NCBI GenBank assembly: GCA_030549495.1
Contig: JAUIRK010000059.1
Span: forward strand, 186,001-250,000
DNA length: 64,000 nt
Reading direction: 5' to 3'
Source of the DNA: Nectonema munidae
Taxonomy: Eukaryota > Nematomorpha > Nectonematoida > Nectonematidae
Shown one piece after another: positions 41,345 through 54,268 of the stretch. Positions within the stretch are counted from its first letter, which is position 1. Each line of letters begins with the position of its first letter. Under the pieces are notes generated by a model. The model was not told where the DNA came from. It worked only from the letters and a program-made list of their open reading frames with translations, and searched no databases. The translations under genes and the position numbers were made by a program.

Positions 41345-41799
41345 TGAAAAAGAGCTACCAAGAAAGGATCATCATACAATGAATAGCAAAATTACATACT
41401 GTAAAATATAGAAAATATTTCGTAGAGACTACGAACCGATAATGAATTTGTAGCCAAAAAGATGGAGGTCCAATTGAAATACATAATTTACTAACAAATG
41501 AAATATTTTGAGTAAATTAAATGCCTAAAGTTGGTTTATTAAATAAATTAAGAAAATAATTACCAGAGAAATACTGCAAGCAGAATTTATTTTGAAGTTT
41601 ATATTTGACATTGATTTAAAGCTTTAATCCATTTTTTGACAGGTTTTATGGATTTCATAAAAAATCAACATCATCATTACTACTTTGTCATCCTGCATAC
41701 AGGAAAATGGATATATATGTATAAAAAGACTTTTTATAAGAATAAAAATTTTAATTTTGACATGGGCTGTCATATTTAAATAATTTTTTATCAGGTTTG

Positions 41800-42480
41800 A
41801 CTGTTTTTTTATAATAAAAAAAAGAATATCACCAGTAAACCCCTTGTACTTGAAAATGAGTATATGTGGGTTAAAAAACTTTATATAATAATTATAGGTA
41901 AATCTTTTTTTTCTATTGTGATGACATGGTTTTATGGCTCGACGCACTGGGTACCAATTACATATGGAGATTTTTGCTTAGCCAGATTCCGACTTAATAC
42001 TATGTGCTGTAAAAAAATGATCACTTTGTCAAATGTTTCTTTTATAGTTGTTCTATTGCTGAGTTTTCTATTGTGATGACATGGTTTTATGGCTCGACGC
42101 ACTGGGTACCAATTACATATGAAGTTTTTATAAGCCCATGATAAAAATGCATGAGAAAGTTTGAGGACTGGTACTCAAATACTTTATATAATTATTCGGA
42201 TAAAATGTCTTTTTGAGATAAATCAATTTTTTGACATTATTGATTTTCATAAAAAAAAATGAATATCACCACTGAATTCAGCATACTTGAAAATGGGTAT
42301 ACATGTGTAAAAAACCTTATATAATTATTTAAATAAAAAGTTCCTTTTTGAGATGATGTGTCAAATATAAATCAATTCTTTGGAAAGTTTAATTGATATT
42401 GATAAAAAAAAAGGAACATCACCACTGAATTCAGCATAGTTGAAATATATATGTAACATTAAAAATATTTATAAAAACTT
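41800..42480. repeat. satellite-like array, about 150-bp unit, interrupted
   Basis: Units share AATATCACCACTGAATTCAG, CATACTTGAAAATGGGTATA and TATATAATTATTTAAAT. Clear starts lie at about 41825, 42258 and 42410 (the last two about 152 bp apart). The first interval is lengthened by an inserted copy of part of the intron 8 hAT. Confidence 0.65.
41910..42121. repeat. copied piece of the intron 8 hAT, bounded by a 56-bp direct repeat
   Basis: 41926-42066 is almost identical to about 37897-38040 (GGCTCGACGCACTGGGTACC through GATCACTTTGTCAAATGTTT). Its first 56 bases, TTCTATTGTGATGACATGG to AATTACATATG (41911-41966), are repeated at 42066-42121. This looks like a recent copy event inside the satellite. 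Confidence 0.75.
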
Positions 42481-42539
42481 ATTAATATCTGAGAAAAATA
42501 AAGGGGGGGGGGGCACTTGAGCGGACAAATTTAGCCCAG

Positions 42540-42770
42540 CACTAATAGGGTTACGGAAGAAAAAAACGACATAGTGAGACAATCGATGGATAAAAGTGAA
42601 TGGAAAGAGAAGCAGGGGAAGACAACGTTAAAGATGGACTAACAGACCGACATCCAAGATCTCGGTCTCAACAAAGAAGATGCTTAAGACAGGAAAAAAT
42701 GGAGAGAGCGGATTGTGGCCACGTACCCCCAACTTGGGGCAAGGTGTAGTCAAAGAAAAAGAAGATAGCC
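42540..42770 (+). mobile_element. LINE ORF2 C-terminal tail
   Basis: The plus strand ends 'KWRERIVATYPQLGARCSQR' then KRR and a stop at about 42768, preceded in other frames by 'VNGKRSRGRQRLRW'-like and 'KILVSTKKML'-like pieces. This is the usual end of RTE-type LINE ORF2 (GKRSRGRPR.RW ... AQDR..WR..I). Frameshifted and 5'-truncated. The AAAGAAAAAGAAG after it is a short tail. Confidence 0.65.
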
Positions 42771-42869
42771 ATCTTTATCTATGAATATTTAGATGCTATA
42801 GTAATCAACCTTTGTTATTAAATAAAGTTTTTGCGGTGTAAATTTTAATAAACAAACTTTACAAACTTA

Positions 42870-44398
42870 TTAATACTTTAGCGTTTCCCTATGGGAACAA
42901 ATTTTCAAAAGCAAAAAAAATATATTCTAATGATATTCAATTCCAATAATTTTCTATTTTATTTAGAAAATGTTTTTATTTTAAGGAAAAGTTTGAATAT
43001 TAAGGGTTCCATCATTTTGTGTGTACTTTAGTTTTCAAGAAAAATCTGGATTTGGATCAAACAATATTGTACACTTATACTCAAAACAAAAAAATTACGA
43101 TAGAATGTTCGTCATTCTTATAGTTTTGCTTCAAGTCATTTGATTCGTCTTTCGCAGCTTTTCTTCTGTGTTTTATATTGGCATCATCCTTTTCTCAAGT
43201 TTTAGATGAAACCCGAAGGAAAACCTTACAAATTAGTCAGTCACACTCGATGAAACTTTGAATTTTATTGAAGATACCCTATTTTGGAAGGCAAAGCTCA
43301 AGATGTGTATTAATAATTATTAAAGGGAAACCAATAAGATTAGGTTACAAGATTTGGGCACTGTATTATAATGATGGATATCCGTATGGCAGCTGTGTTT
43401 GAAAATTCCAATCAAGAATATAATGAAGTTTATTTCGACATTTTTTTATATCGATAAAAGCGTTAGAATTACTGATGGATAAAAAGTTATTGCAACTGGT
43501 ACCATTCGAAAAAATAGGATATGTGGAGGAAGCAGTTTTATGAAATCGGATTTGGCTTTGGAAAAGGAAGCCTTGATTTTTGCTGTAACAAAAAAGTGTT
43601 TCTTTGCAAATAGTTTGATAACAGTATAGTATTCATTGCAAGTAATGAATTTACACATACACCAGTTCAGAGAATAAGTCGATTTTTATAACGCCTTGGT
43701 AGAAGGAGCATTTTGCTTCACAAATACAAGAGGAATGGGTAGAGTGGATTTATTAGGTCAACTCGTAAGCTCGCACAGGCCCATGATAAGAGCTAAAAAG
43801 TGGTGGTGGCCACTTATGACTAATTTACTCAATTGGGCAGCATGGAGATTTCATTAAAATGTGTCTTCAAGCAAAAGAAAGTCAATTAGGATTTCGAAGA
43901 AAAGTGGTTCTGGTTTTTATCAAATCTCCAACTGGTAGAAAAAAAGTAAACGGTGGAAAACATTGCACCTTCCTGATTTTATAAGGTTTGATGGGAAAGA
44001 TCATCAAAGTACATCTGATAAATTTTTGTGATCAAGAAAGATGTGTAAAGGAAAAATACAAGATCAAAATGTTTGAAATGTTGACGTAGACTACACTATT
44101 CTAAATCTTCTCAGGTTCCATCCAATACCACAGTAAATAAAGTGGAAGAATCACATATTTCATGTTTTCAAACAAACATAATCGATTGATAATATGAATA
44201 TGTATGTTTAAATAGTTTTTGAATAAATTTTCTTGTTTTGCAAATTACTTTACAATGCCTAACATTCCCATATAGAAAGATGCTGTAGTTTCATAGAAAA
44301 TTAAGAAATATTTTTTCAAAATTGTTCAGAAAATTTTTTAAATTTTTATTGAACACAAAAAATAAATAAAATTTAATAGTTAGGCAGTAAAGGGTTAA
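42870..44398 (+). mobile_element. piggyBac, PGBD3-like, internally deleted
   Basis: The right end reads AGGCAGTAAAGGG then TTAA (44395-44398); TTAACCCTTTACTGCC is a familiar piggyBac terminus. The left limit is put at TTAATACTTTAGCG (TTAA 42870-42873), less certain. Plus-strand coding relics from about 43410: 'IFTSI..IEALELLMDKKLLQLVPF', 'GRVDLLGQLVSSHRPMIRAKKWWWPL' (third Asp region; about 43735-43830) and 'NLLNWAAWRFH'. The N-terminal half and first catalytic Asp are missing, and many frame breaks remain. The minus-strand frame at 43446-43658 is a shadow. Confidence 0.7.
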
Positions 44399-44907
44399 AT
44401 TGATTTTCTAAAAGAATAGCTACCTTCGATTTATTAGACTCTATGTTTATTTTTTAGAAAAACGCCTCAGCTTCCGTTTAAAAAAATGCAATAATTTATG
44501 GAAGAGATTTAAAAACAGCCTAATCTAAGTTCTCATATTTTCCATTTGTATGCTGAATTAAAACTTGATAAATAAAATCTTTATGTTCCATTTTTGAAGA
44601 TCTTTGTACATAAATTTTATGGCTATCTCGCTTTTTTCCTGCGTAGAAATTTAATTGATTCTCCATAACATAACCGACCCCCTTTCAACCTATATGTAAT
44701 AATTGACCCTTACAAAACTCTCATCGATCCCAGGGGGTCGATATTAGTTTTTAAAAACTGTTTTTTTTTTAAATTTCAAAGTTTTTTTAAAAATGGAAAT
44801 TTTAATTAGTATAACAAACTTTTTTTTTGTTGAAAACAATAAAAATAACTTTGAAAATTTTCTTTGCCAATTTATTTTTTAAGTTTTTCAATCTAATTTT
44901 TTTTTTC

Positions 44908-46600
44908 AAAATGTCTTCCTCTAAATCAAAAATTTGGAAATATTTCGTGAAAATCGACAAAGACTCAGCAAATTGTACAATATGTAAGACTGAAATGTTC
45001 TGGAAGAACAACTTCAAGTTTGAAATCTTATATTCAAAAAATTCATTTGTTGGATATTGATAAAGATGGAACATCTCAAGGAAAATCCCCTAATATAAAA
45101 GTTTTCTTAAAAAAACAATCAATAGAGAAAGAAATATCCAGATTGGCGTGTTTAGATGGATTGAGCTTTCATTGTATTGCCAAAAGTGAGTTTATTCAAA
45201 GAAGTTTGTCTAGCAATACATATAATAAAGCTCATCCGAAATCTCATACTATGGTTAAAAATATGGTTATTAAATTTTACGAGATGAAAAAATGAGATCT
45301 TTCTTTTTATTTCAAAAGTCAAGTCGAAAACGGCTCTCGCTTTTCAATGTGTTTAGATGAATTTACATTTTGCCAAAATAAAAGATATATAACAATTAAC
45401 GTTTGCAACGATGGGAAGTTTTGGTGCTTGAGTATGATAAGAGCTTTCGACTCTTTAAGTTCTTAGAAAATGATTGATATTGTTTCTTCAGAACTAAATG
45501 AGTTCAATTTATGTATTAAAAAAATATTGTATCTTGTACAACAGATGGAGCTGCCTTGATGCTGAAATTTGGAAGCGATATCGAATGCTATCATCAAGTA
45601 TGTGTTGCTCATATAATACACCTTGCAATATGTGAGATTCTGTACTCAAAGAACAAAAAGGGAACTAGTTTCAACAATGTTCATGTTCATATAGACTCAT
45701 CAGATACAGAAAGTGACGAAGATGAAGATTCTGATGCTCAAATGAAAAATTGCCTTTGAAAGGAATCGATAACAAAGAAGATATCTTTTTGACAAGTGAT
45801 TTTTCCGAAGTAGTTAAGGTGAGAAGAATTTGCAAAGTTTTCAGAAAATCCCCATCAAAAACGACAGACTTCAAGATGAACATAATGTTAGAGAAATTAA
45901 ATTGATACTGGACTGCAAAACAAGATGGAACAGTCTACTTCGTATGATAGAAAGATTTGTTTTTTTGAAAAGTTGTGTTTAAAGCTTTACGCGTGATAGC
46001 TTCAATTGAAGTTGTTTTCGAAAAAGAGTGGGAAACTTTGGATAAGCTCATAAGTCCCTTACAACCTCTGGAAACACTTTTGAATTATGTTTCTTCTAAT
46101 AAAGCTAATCTTCTTGAAACAGATATCTTAGTGAAAATTTGCTTGAAGAAGTTAGAAGGAAATAGAAATAAAACAGCTTCTAATTTGAAAGAAAGATTGT
46201 ATGAGAGGTACAATTCCAAAAGAAATATGGAATTGATTTCAGCTATGAAGAATTTAAAAAAGATACGAGCGAAAATTCTTTATTTTGTTTTCATCAAAAT
46301 AAGCAGTAAAAAACTTCTGCATGGATTTATTATCATCAACTTTTTGACTTTGAAGAAAAATTTGAAACTCAAAAAAGAGATTATGAATTAGAAGAAGATG
46401 GTGATAAAAACTGTTTAACTTTGAAGCCTCCAATAATTTTCTAAAAGTACGCTATGTACTATGGGGCAAGCCTGGCGCTTATGAGCATTGGGAAAGAAGT
46501 TCTGGATTGTGTTGATTTTAACGAAGTCATCGATCATTTTGCTGCTGCTAAAAGACGAAAAATGAAGATCTAATGGAGACTGTCTTCTACTCGTCAGTAT
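44908..46600 (+). pseudogene. BED-finger hAT transposase pseudogene
   Basis: ATG at 44911. The N-terminal BED finger reads 'SKIWKYFVKIDKDSANCTICKTEM', continuing in another frame with 'LKSYIQKIHLL'. 45556-45640 has 'GAALMLKFGSDIE.YHQVCVAHIIHLAICEIL', the second Asp region and the H-IHL motif. 45915 on reads 'KTRWNSLLRMIERF', and 45975-46391 the helical insertion domain. A weak tail runs to a stop near 46573. At least four frame changes break it. Terminal repeats were not identified; CAGGGGGTCGATATTAG at 44731 is a possible left end. Confidence 0.75.
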
Positions 46601-46926
46601 ATATATATCTGAATTATGTGGTTTAATAAAAATGTGAGCACTTTTTTTCTAAATCACTTTTTAAGCCAGAATGGGGTCGGGATGAGTGAGAAAAGAAAGA
46701 GCAAGGGGTGAGGGGCTCCATTCAGGACCTTTGCCCTGGGGCGCCACTTTCCCTTGATACGGGTTTTTGGACCCTGGTTTTGAGTAGAAAGGTGTATGAA
46801 GTTAACTTATTTTATACTTTATTGATTTATTCCACATCAAAGTATTTGTGTGAGTTCGTACTCACTCTTATATGCATATAGTCATTGTTTTGTTTCTTAC
46901 AGCTGTCAAATAAATCATAAAAGCAC

Positions 46927-48220
46927 GTGATGACTAGGGCGAATAAAGTCAATAAAGTCAATTTTTTATTTTGTTTTTTAGTTTGTTAGAAACAATTATT
47001 TATGATATATTTACTTAATTTTCGATTATTATTAAAAATTTTTAAGGTCAATAAAGTAAATTTTTTTTTCTTTTAAAAGTCAATAATTTATTTTTATGTC
47101 AATTTTTTTACAAACCTTTTTGCTCAAGTTTTTCTCCAATTGTTACAAGATGGGCAAGCTGGCTGAACGCTGCTTCTTACTACTGCGATCACTTACCAAA
47201 TATAAAAGAAATTGTAAATTTTTTTAATGCAAAAATGGAATTTTGGTTAAGAAAGAGAAAGCATCAGTTGTTTAAAATGACATAAACAACTGCTTAACAT
47301 AAAAGAAAACTATATTCAGTTAAGGCAGTTTGTTGAGTCAACTTCTTTTAGCATAAAAGATGCATCAAGACTTTTTTACTCTATCAAGTTTGATCACGAT
47401 GATTGTGGAATTAAGAATTATTTGAATAAAATTTGAAAAGAACGATATAGAATTGAAAAAGCTAAACATTTCTCCCAGTACTTATGCAGAGTTACAAAAT
47501 TGTCAAGCTACAACTTGTCGTGTAGAAAGATCATTTTCGATGTTAAAAATGCTTCTAGCAAAAGATAGAAATTTTTCTTCTAATATATTTAATATTTCCT
47601 TGTGTATTTCAATTCTTCTGAATAAAAAAGCTTAAAATAATTTTTAAGTGAATATTCAAATAAAGTCAATATTTTGAAGTATATGGGTCAATAACTTTCA
47701 AGTTTTTAAGTTAAATTTTGTTCTTTTTCTTATTTATAGAAGAAAAATAGGCCTTGAATGATTTAAAAAGTACTAAAAATCAGGGTTTCGATCGCTGAAT
47801 TTTTCTACATGAAACCGGAGCCGTAAAACTTTAAATACGCCTCCACTAACTGGCTCCGCATCATTTAACCACTCACATTTCAAAGACGTTTTTTAGATGA
47901 AAGATAGCGGAAATGTTAATTTCAAGTAAAACACGCATATATTCTCTAATCCTAACTGTTTTCTTGGTTATTTTTTATTAAATTTTTTAAAAATATACAC
48001 TTAACTATAAGAGCGTGTTGGAACTCACACCGGGGCTAAAAAAACATTATTCCGGGGCCACAAATTTTTTGTGGCTCCCAAACTCTGTTAAAGACGCTAT
48101 CAGGCTTCAGTTCTTTTTTGCAAGTTAAAAAAACTTTTTTTTGAAAAAGTCAATTTTTTTTACAAAAAAGTCAATATTTTTTGAGTTATTAGGTCAATTT
48201 TTGTTCGCCCTAGTGATGAC
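46927..48220 (+). mobile_element. hAT with TAGGGCGAA ends, copy B, exact 8-bp duplication
   Basis: Element 46935-48212, from TAGGGCGAATAAAGTCAAT to the complement of TAGGGCGAACAAAAATTGACC, flanked by GTGATGAC at 46927-46934 and 48213-48220. Plus-strand transposase relics: '[19 protein letters not shown]' (about 47149) and the C-terminal 'LQNCQATTCRVERSFSMLKM' and 'LAKDRNF' up to a stop at 47633-47635. The first half of the gene is deleted and frames change. Subterminal AAAGTCAATT repeats are numerous. Family sister of the decayed copy at 31136-32225. Confidence 0.88.
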
Positions 48221-48256
48221 ATTACATCATACAATTTTCTTCTTCAAAATGTTTCT

Positions 48257-48410
48257 AGAAATCTTCACTTATTTTAGTTGACGAATTAGCGAATGCTGAC
48301 AATGGCGAGGTCCTAGAGCAGTCATTTTCTGATGAAGAGAACGCTGAAGGAGACAGTGATGGTGGTGTTGATGTACACATATTTTTGAAGTAAGCAAGAT
48401 GTTGGGAACT
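48257..48410 (+). other. acidic open frame of unknown origin
   Basis: After a stop at about 48255 the plus strand reads 'LVDELANADNGEVLEQSFSD' then EENAEGDSDGG, ending at TAA after FLK. It directly follows a hAT insertion and may be an exon or the acidic tail of an element gene. I do not recognise it. Confidence 0.25.
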
Positions 48411-50200
48411 AAGTACATTTTTGTGTAGTTTAAAAAAATAAAACGTGCTTGTACATACTCTATGTTTGTCCTTTTTGGCAGTGTGTATAGTATAGCATTG
48501 GCACATTCCCAAGGGTGGGTCTCAAAGAGTACTTTTGCATTCCTAACTAGGTCAGTGCATGGAATGATACTTAAGAATGACTCATCTTGATTTAGGATGA
48601 CCTAAGGAATGCATTCTCATATGTTTCATGGATATACTCAACTTGTGAATTAAAATGCTATCGTTAATTAGGTTGTCTTAAAACCGAATACACAAATTAA
48701 AAACTTAAGAATTGGGAATTCTGATTTCCACTCACATAGGGAGGGAACATTTTAAGGCAAGTTTGAAATATGTACTCCACTTGTGAATTAAGATCTCATT
48801 TCATTTACGAAACCTTTGATGACGCCCGCTTGCTGTGTAGAATTGCAGAACTTAAGAATTGCCTTTTGGCATCTTCTATCATTGAGACATACATTTCAGG
48901 CTTCAAACCTTTTGTACTCGAAGTGTGAAACAAACTTTTCTGGCCTCCTGGACTAAATCTTTTTAAAGATCAAGATATCTCAATGAGTTTAAACAGACGC
49001 TTTTTGCGACAGTGGTGTCTGATTGTTTCTGCAAGGGTTAAAGTAGCTTTTCTGAACGGCAATGATTAATAAATTTGCCAGACAAAGAGCAAAAAGTGAA
49101 TATGATAGTGGAGAAGAAATTTTGGGAGGATATGCAAATTAAAATTCTTTTTAATTATTCTTGAAAAGAATTGCATTTTATCCTTTGGAGCAGTACTTGC
49201 ATTAAATCTGTGGATTCAGGATGTGTATTTCTATTTTCAAAATAATCTTGAATAAAAGTTATTATATGGGCAAACAATTTTTGGCATAAAAAATCCTATT
49301 TCTTGAATTTATCACTAAAAAATTTGAAGTTTTTTAATTAAAAAAAAACTCGTTTCTAAGATTATATTAAATTAATTAAAAAAATTAAAATTTTGAGTAA
49401 AATAAATATAGTTTTAAAATAATATTTAATATTATTGGTTCTTTAGAAATAGTTCTTAAATATTTAATGAACCAAACGCTTACTTTTTTACCCGATGTCT
49501 AGGTATGTGGTATAAATAAGGAACATATGAAAAAGAAATAAATCTCTTCTCTAGCACAGACAACAGAAAGGCGAACGATAAATTCCAGTGATTAAAATGC
49601 TTGCCTAATGATTGCGCCTCTTCAAAAGAGAATACTTTGAAATAGTAGATTGAATCTTACAATAATAATTCATAAAAGTAATTATATAATACTATGTCCA
49701 TTTTTTACAAATAAAGTCACTTTTTGACGTCGCTAGGTCAATTTTGAAGGATAAATAGTTCAACTTTTGTTGCTCCTATTTATGACCTAAAAATTGCAAA
49801 AGAGACTTTTTGAATTTATTGACCTTGGTTATTATGTGTGTTTGAGATACAAAAATGTTTATTTGCTCAAAGATAAAAAGTTGCACAGCTCTAATACGGA
49901 TATGCAAAGCTTGCTTGCGAATGCAAAGTTTTGGTTTAGTGTAAAGTGTTTGGCTGGTGCGCTCGCTGCTGCCTCCCTCTATCTGCGTGAATGCGAAGAC
50001 AGAATTCGATAGAAGCGTGTTGGCTATCACTTTCACACTTTCCAATCTTTTTGTCAGTTTGAAATGACTTTCACACTCAATTTACTTCTTGAGTGATTGC
50101 GCGCATGTGCGTGAGTCTCCTCGCATCTTTGTGTGCGTGCGTGACTGGAGCAACAGCCTAGCCATTCTCTTCATCCCACACTCCTTCATCGCATTCCTTG
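48411..50200. other. no recognised gene
   Basis: Anonymous sequence with several CTTAAGAATT(G) motifs (48.6-48.9 kb) and, near 49690-49760, AAAGTCACTTTTTGACG/AGGTCAATTTT stretches like the subterminal repeats of the TAGGGCGAA hAT. The frames at 49776-50045 are not supported. Confidence 0.45.
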
Positions 50201-50612
50201 GTTGCGTTGCACGGCGTAGTATCTGCTCGTGATAGAATGACTGGACTTAACTCAAGCCTACATCTCCACCACCTATTTCGTCCCTGCCATTCTTCATCTT
50301 GATCCGCTTCCACTAGCGTCTAAAAACTCCACTCATAAAGGTACAATAATCATTTATATTGAAAATTTATAATTGATTTTCGATCACTGTGGTCATCCCC
50401 AGATTGTACACAACAACACCCTTCTTGAAAAGTAAGTGCAAAAAAGAGGAAAAAAGGCGTCCCTCTTTTTGAGCATTTATCCTTTTCTCGCGGAGTTTCC
50501 CTCGCCACCAACCCGAGTATGATCGCATTCGTCCAAAATTTATTATAAAATTTCTCCTTTTTCATGAATAAAAGTTCGTCTATTAATTTATTTCACTGCT
50601 TTTCTCATGAAG

Positions 50613-50708
50613 ACGCAGCCGCACTCTATCGAATTGAAGATACAACTATCAACTTATAGAATTTGCCTACTTTTATCTCTCAATATGAACAATGAAACCG
50701 AAGAAAAG
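50613..50708 (+). other. candidate short first coding exon (MNNETEEK)
   Basis: TTTTCTCATGAAG is a plausible acceptor; 72 bases of leader follow, then ATG at 50685 with eight codons MNNETEEK and a GTAATT donor in phase 0. Upstream (about 50100-50345) base composition rises towards GC and ends CATAAAG|GTACAA, as if it were a noncoding exon 1 with its promoter. No downstream coding exon was found, so the gene is not identified. Confidence 0.3.
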
Positions 50709-51433
50709 GTAATTTTTTTAAATCTGCCCAAATTTTTATGTTTATCATGCTTTCCTACATAGAAACACAGCCTTCCTACATCTTCATACTAAATAAAGGT
50801 TATCTAGTATGTGCTAGATTACTGCACAGTGATGGCGAGGTCGCAAGGGTATGGAGCCGACCTTGGGTGAGGTTAGAATAATTTTGAGTTGCGTGAGAAC
50901 ATTTAGATGTTTATTCTATTTCTCATCAATCAAATTGAAGTATAAAAAAGATGGTAAGATGATAAAATGTTCAAAAATAATTTTGCTTAAAACTTTTAAA
51001 ATCATTCTGAAAATCAGGGAAGCTGGACCTTTTGAGAAAAGAAGATGCGTGGTCTGTTTTTAAAAGAAATTAGGAGGCAAAATAGATAATTAGAATTTGA
51101 ATGAATGTATTCTAATGCCTACTTTTAGCCGGAGTTTTGTAAGCATTTCAACTTCTAGCACCGAGTTCAGATAAAAAATATCTAATATATCTTTTTTTAA
51201 TTTCGTAGCCCGGCTTAAAAATATTTAGAGTGGGATTACCAAAGAAGCCCCTTGCCCTCACTTCCTCTGGCCACTCGTCTGTTTATCATACAAGTCAGAA
51301 AAAGAAAGTTTAAAGGCAATAGTTCTTTTATAGTTCAAAGATATTATTTGCAAACCCGAGCGAAAACTGTCTTGCATAGTGTAATATTCTGCGCTCTGTT
51401 GGATCAAATGAGCAATTTTATGAAACATATGCA

Positions 51434-54268
51434 TTAACCCTCGCTTGACGGACGTATAAAATATAACACGGATGACGGACTCTATGACATTTTTGTCCAA
51501 TTTTTTTTTCTTATCTATTACGATTACAAATTTTTTTTAATATAGTTTAGTATTTAATAGTTGTTTTTCTGTTGTTTAACAAAATAAAAACTAAATATTA
51601 AAAAATCTATGGAAGTTTTTAATTTTTAATTTAACGCCATCTATATTATTATGAAATTAGTATAAAAAACATAATAAATTTTGAGTTAGATTATTTCAAA
51701 AGCTACTATAGTACTTAGCATAATAATTATTAATTTTTATATATAGCAACGATCAAAAAGTTTTTCGGTTGAGAAAAATCATTCTTTTTCACAAATTAAT
51801 TTGTAAGTAAATTTTCTTTATTTAACCAGACTTTGTTTTTTTGGTGATTATATCATACAAAATTTATATTACAACTTTTTGCTGTAAATGTATCAAAAAT
51901 TGGTATAAAGCATAAATAATTTCTTTCATTGATTCACGTCATAAATACTTCAAATTTGTAATGCAATGACATATGCCATAAATATTGAGCAATGGTATGA
52001 TGAAAGGTATCGAACAATTGTGATAAATTTGCGTCATAGTATCTTTATATTTGAAATGCCACATATCGTGTCATAAATAAACTTGGCAATGTCATGATGA
52101 GATTTGTTATTGGGATTGATTTGTTTATTGTATAAAAGATATGAAGCTATGAACAACATCAATACGCGTTGTGATGACGTTTCTCTTCAATTTGTCAAGA
52201 ATAATAAGCAATAAAGGATCATAAACGATTTTAAAAACATTTTATATATGTATGTAATTTACTTCTTCACTTCTGATCTCAACTATTCAAACCTTGTACC
52301 ATTTTGATCACTTTGTTTCACACTCAAACTCGTGTTTCTTATTTCTAGCCGTGCGTTTTTTCTCACTTGGAATAAATTGATTTTCATTCTTTCCTTTATG
52401 ATGTCTTCTTCTTCTTCTTTGTCTACTGACTCCTTCTCCTCCTTCAATAGCTTAGACACCGACTCTTCTATATCTTCTTACACAAGTGAAGAGGAATTAC
52501 TTGATGAAACTTTAGTTGCTCCCGATGCAACAGAGTATACTAGAGACCCGAAACATCAAGGAGCAGGGAGACCTGAAAGCTTAAATATTCGAAATATTGT
52601 TCTGGAACCTCCTGGTCCTAAAGGATTTGCTAAAAATATGAAAGACATTTTATCGATCTTCAAACTCTTTTTTAATTTTGAATTAATTTCCTACATTTAT
52701 GCGAAAACGTTGCACAAGATGGAAGCCAACTATAAGTAAGATTTTTAATTGTTTAGATAGGATTTTAATTATTTCCCAAATTTTAGATCCCTGTGTCCTA
52801 AATATGCACAACTACTTCACTCATACAAAGTGTTCAAATTACATCATCTATTATCCTATTTCGGAGCGTTGATATATATTGGGCAAAATGGGGATCAAAA
52901 AATAAAAGTTTCAGAATTATTCTCGAAATCTGGTTCTCCATTTTTGAAAGCTTCTATTGGACGAGATATGTTTATCCTTGTCCATGTTTTTTTACGATTT
53001 GATGACAAGGAAAAACGTGATGCTTCTGATAAATTGAGTCCTATCCGAAAGATTCATGATCATTTTTTCAGTATTTTTTCTTGTTATTGGACACCACACT
53101 CCACTGTGACGATTGATGAGCAATTAGTAACATTCAGAGGTAATTGTTCTCTGAAAATATATGATCCCAAAAAGTCAGGTCACTATGGGATCAAGTTTTA
53201 TCACCTGAATGATGCAAAGTTTTTCTACTTTTTGAAGCCTGAAATATATGTTAGCGGTTTGGAGGACAGAGCTTATTTCTCAAGTTTCAAAATTTGCCAA
53301 AGATTGATTTAAGAAAGCAATATTCCTACTGGATGCGGCGTCTATACCGATAGATTCTTCACAAGTCATCAACTTGCTGTATGGTGTACTCAAAAAAGCT
53401 TGTCTTTGTGCGGCACAGTTACATCAAATAGACGATTCGTTCCAACACTATTCAGACCAAAGCACTTGAAAACATTGAAGTTAAAAGAATGTGAGAGTCT
53501 TTCAATTTATTCAGACTACGTTTCTTTATCAGCGTATATACCCAAAAAGCATGCTACTCGTAACTTCAAAGCTGTATATATTCTATCTTCACAACATAAA
53601 AATGTAAGAATCAGCAGAACCTGAAAGTTTGTTGGTTTACAACGAATCTAAATGTGGTGTAGACGTTGCTAACAAAATGATAAGAACTTATAGGTCTTAT
53701 AAACCTAAACGTAAGTGGACACATGCTGCGTTTTCTAATTATCTGGATATTTCAGTCATGAATACCTGGATAATTGCAAGGTTCAACACTCCTAATGAAT
53801 TTCCATCTTCAAAACAGAGTGGTAAAAATTATTTTATCAAAAGACTTGCTTTTTATCTATGTGAAGAAGCAATGAAAGTGAGAGCCCAACAGTCTGAATT
53901 ACCGGTGGAGACAAAGTACTTACTTGCACATTATGGGTATGATCGAGCAACTGAAAATCAGCCTTCATCATCAAAAACAGCATCTTGCTCAAAATGTATT
54001 TCGAAGAGAAGCCGTGCAGCTAGAAGGTGTGAGAAATGTGGAGTCACTGTGTGTAAAAATCATTCAAAAACGTTATGCTCAAATTGTTGCTAGTTTTATT
54101 TTAATGCCATCTTCAAAAAAGTACAGTTTTATTCTTTTTATTCAAAATAAATTTTTTTGCCTTATCTTAAGAAAAATCAAATTTTACCATTATTTTCCTT
54201 GTTTTTTTTACTATATTTACATATAAATTTGTAACTTTACTTTTTCGAAAGGGCAGCTAATGCGTTAA
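51434..54268 (+). mobile_element. piggyBac copy 4 (CCCTCGCTTGACGGA family)
   Basis: The left end is TTAA (51434-51437) followed by CCCTCGCTTGACGGAC, the same terminus as copy 1. The right end is not certain: TTAA at 54265-54268 preceded by AGCTAATGCG is a possible limit, but the complement of CCCTCGCTTGACGG is absent there. The 0.9-kb leader, with the shared AACGCCATCTA motif, compares well with copy 1 once element X is set aside. The transposase is on the plus strand and better kept than in copies 1-3. Confidence 0.8.
52332..54093 (+). pseudogene. piggyBac transposase, copy 4 (two breaks)
   Basis: The likely start is the ATG at 52398 or 52401 (MMSSSSSLS), then an acidic N-terminus to NYK at about 52737. 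A 51-nt intron follows (52738-52788, GTAAGA to TTTTAG), then the catalytic core: '[14 protein letters not shown]' (about 53103), '[12 protein letters not shown]' (about 53340) and 'CGVDVANKMIRTY' (about 53655), the three Asp regions. The C-terminus has a CSKC, CEKCG, CKNHSK, CSNC zinc tail and stops at 54091-54093. Reading the spliced frame, one stop (near 53310) and one frameshift (near 53610) break it. Otherwise it is full length, about 570 residues. Confidence 0.85.

Noticed and set aside
49776-50045. Opposing 72- and 89-codon frames
   Set aside because: No family resemblance and mutually overlapping; the region may be a promoter or leader instead.
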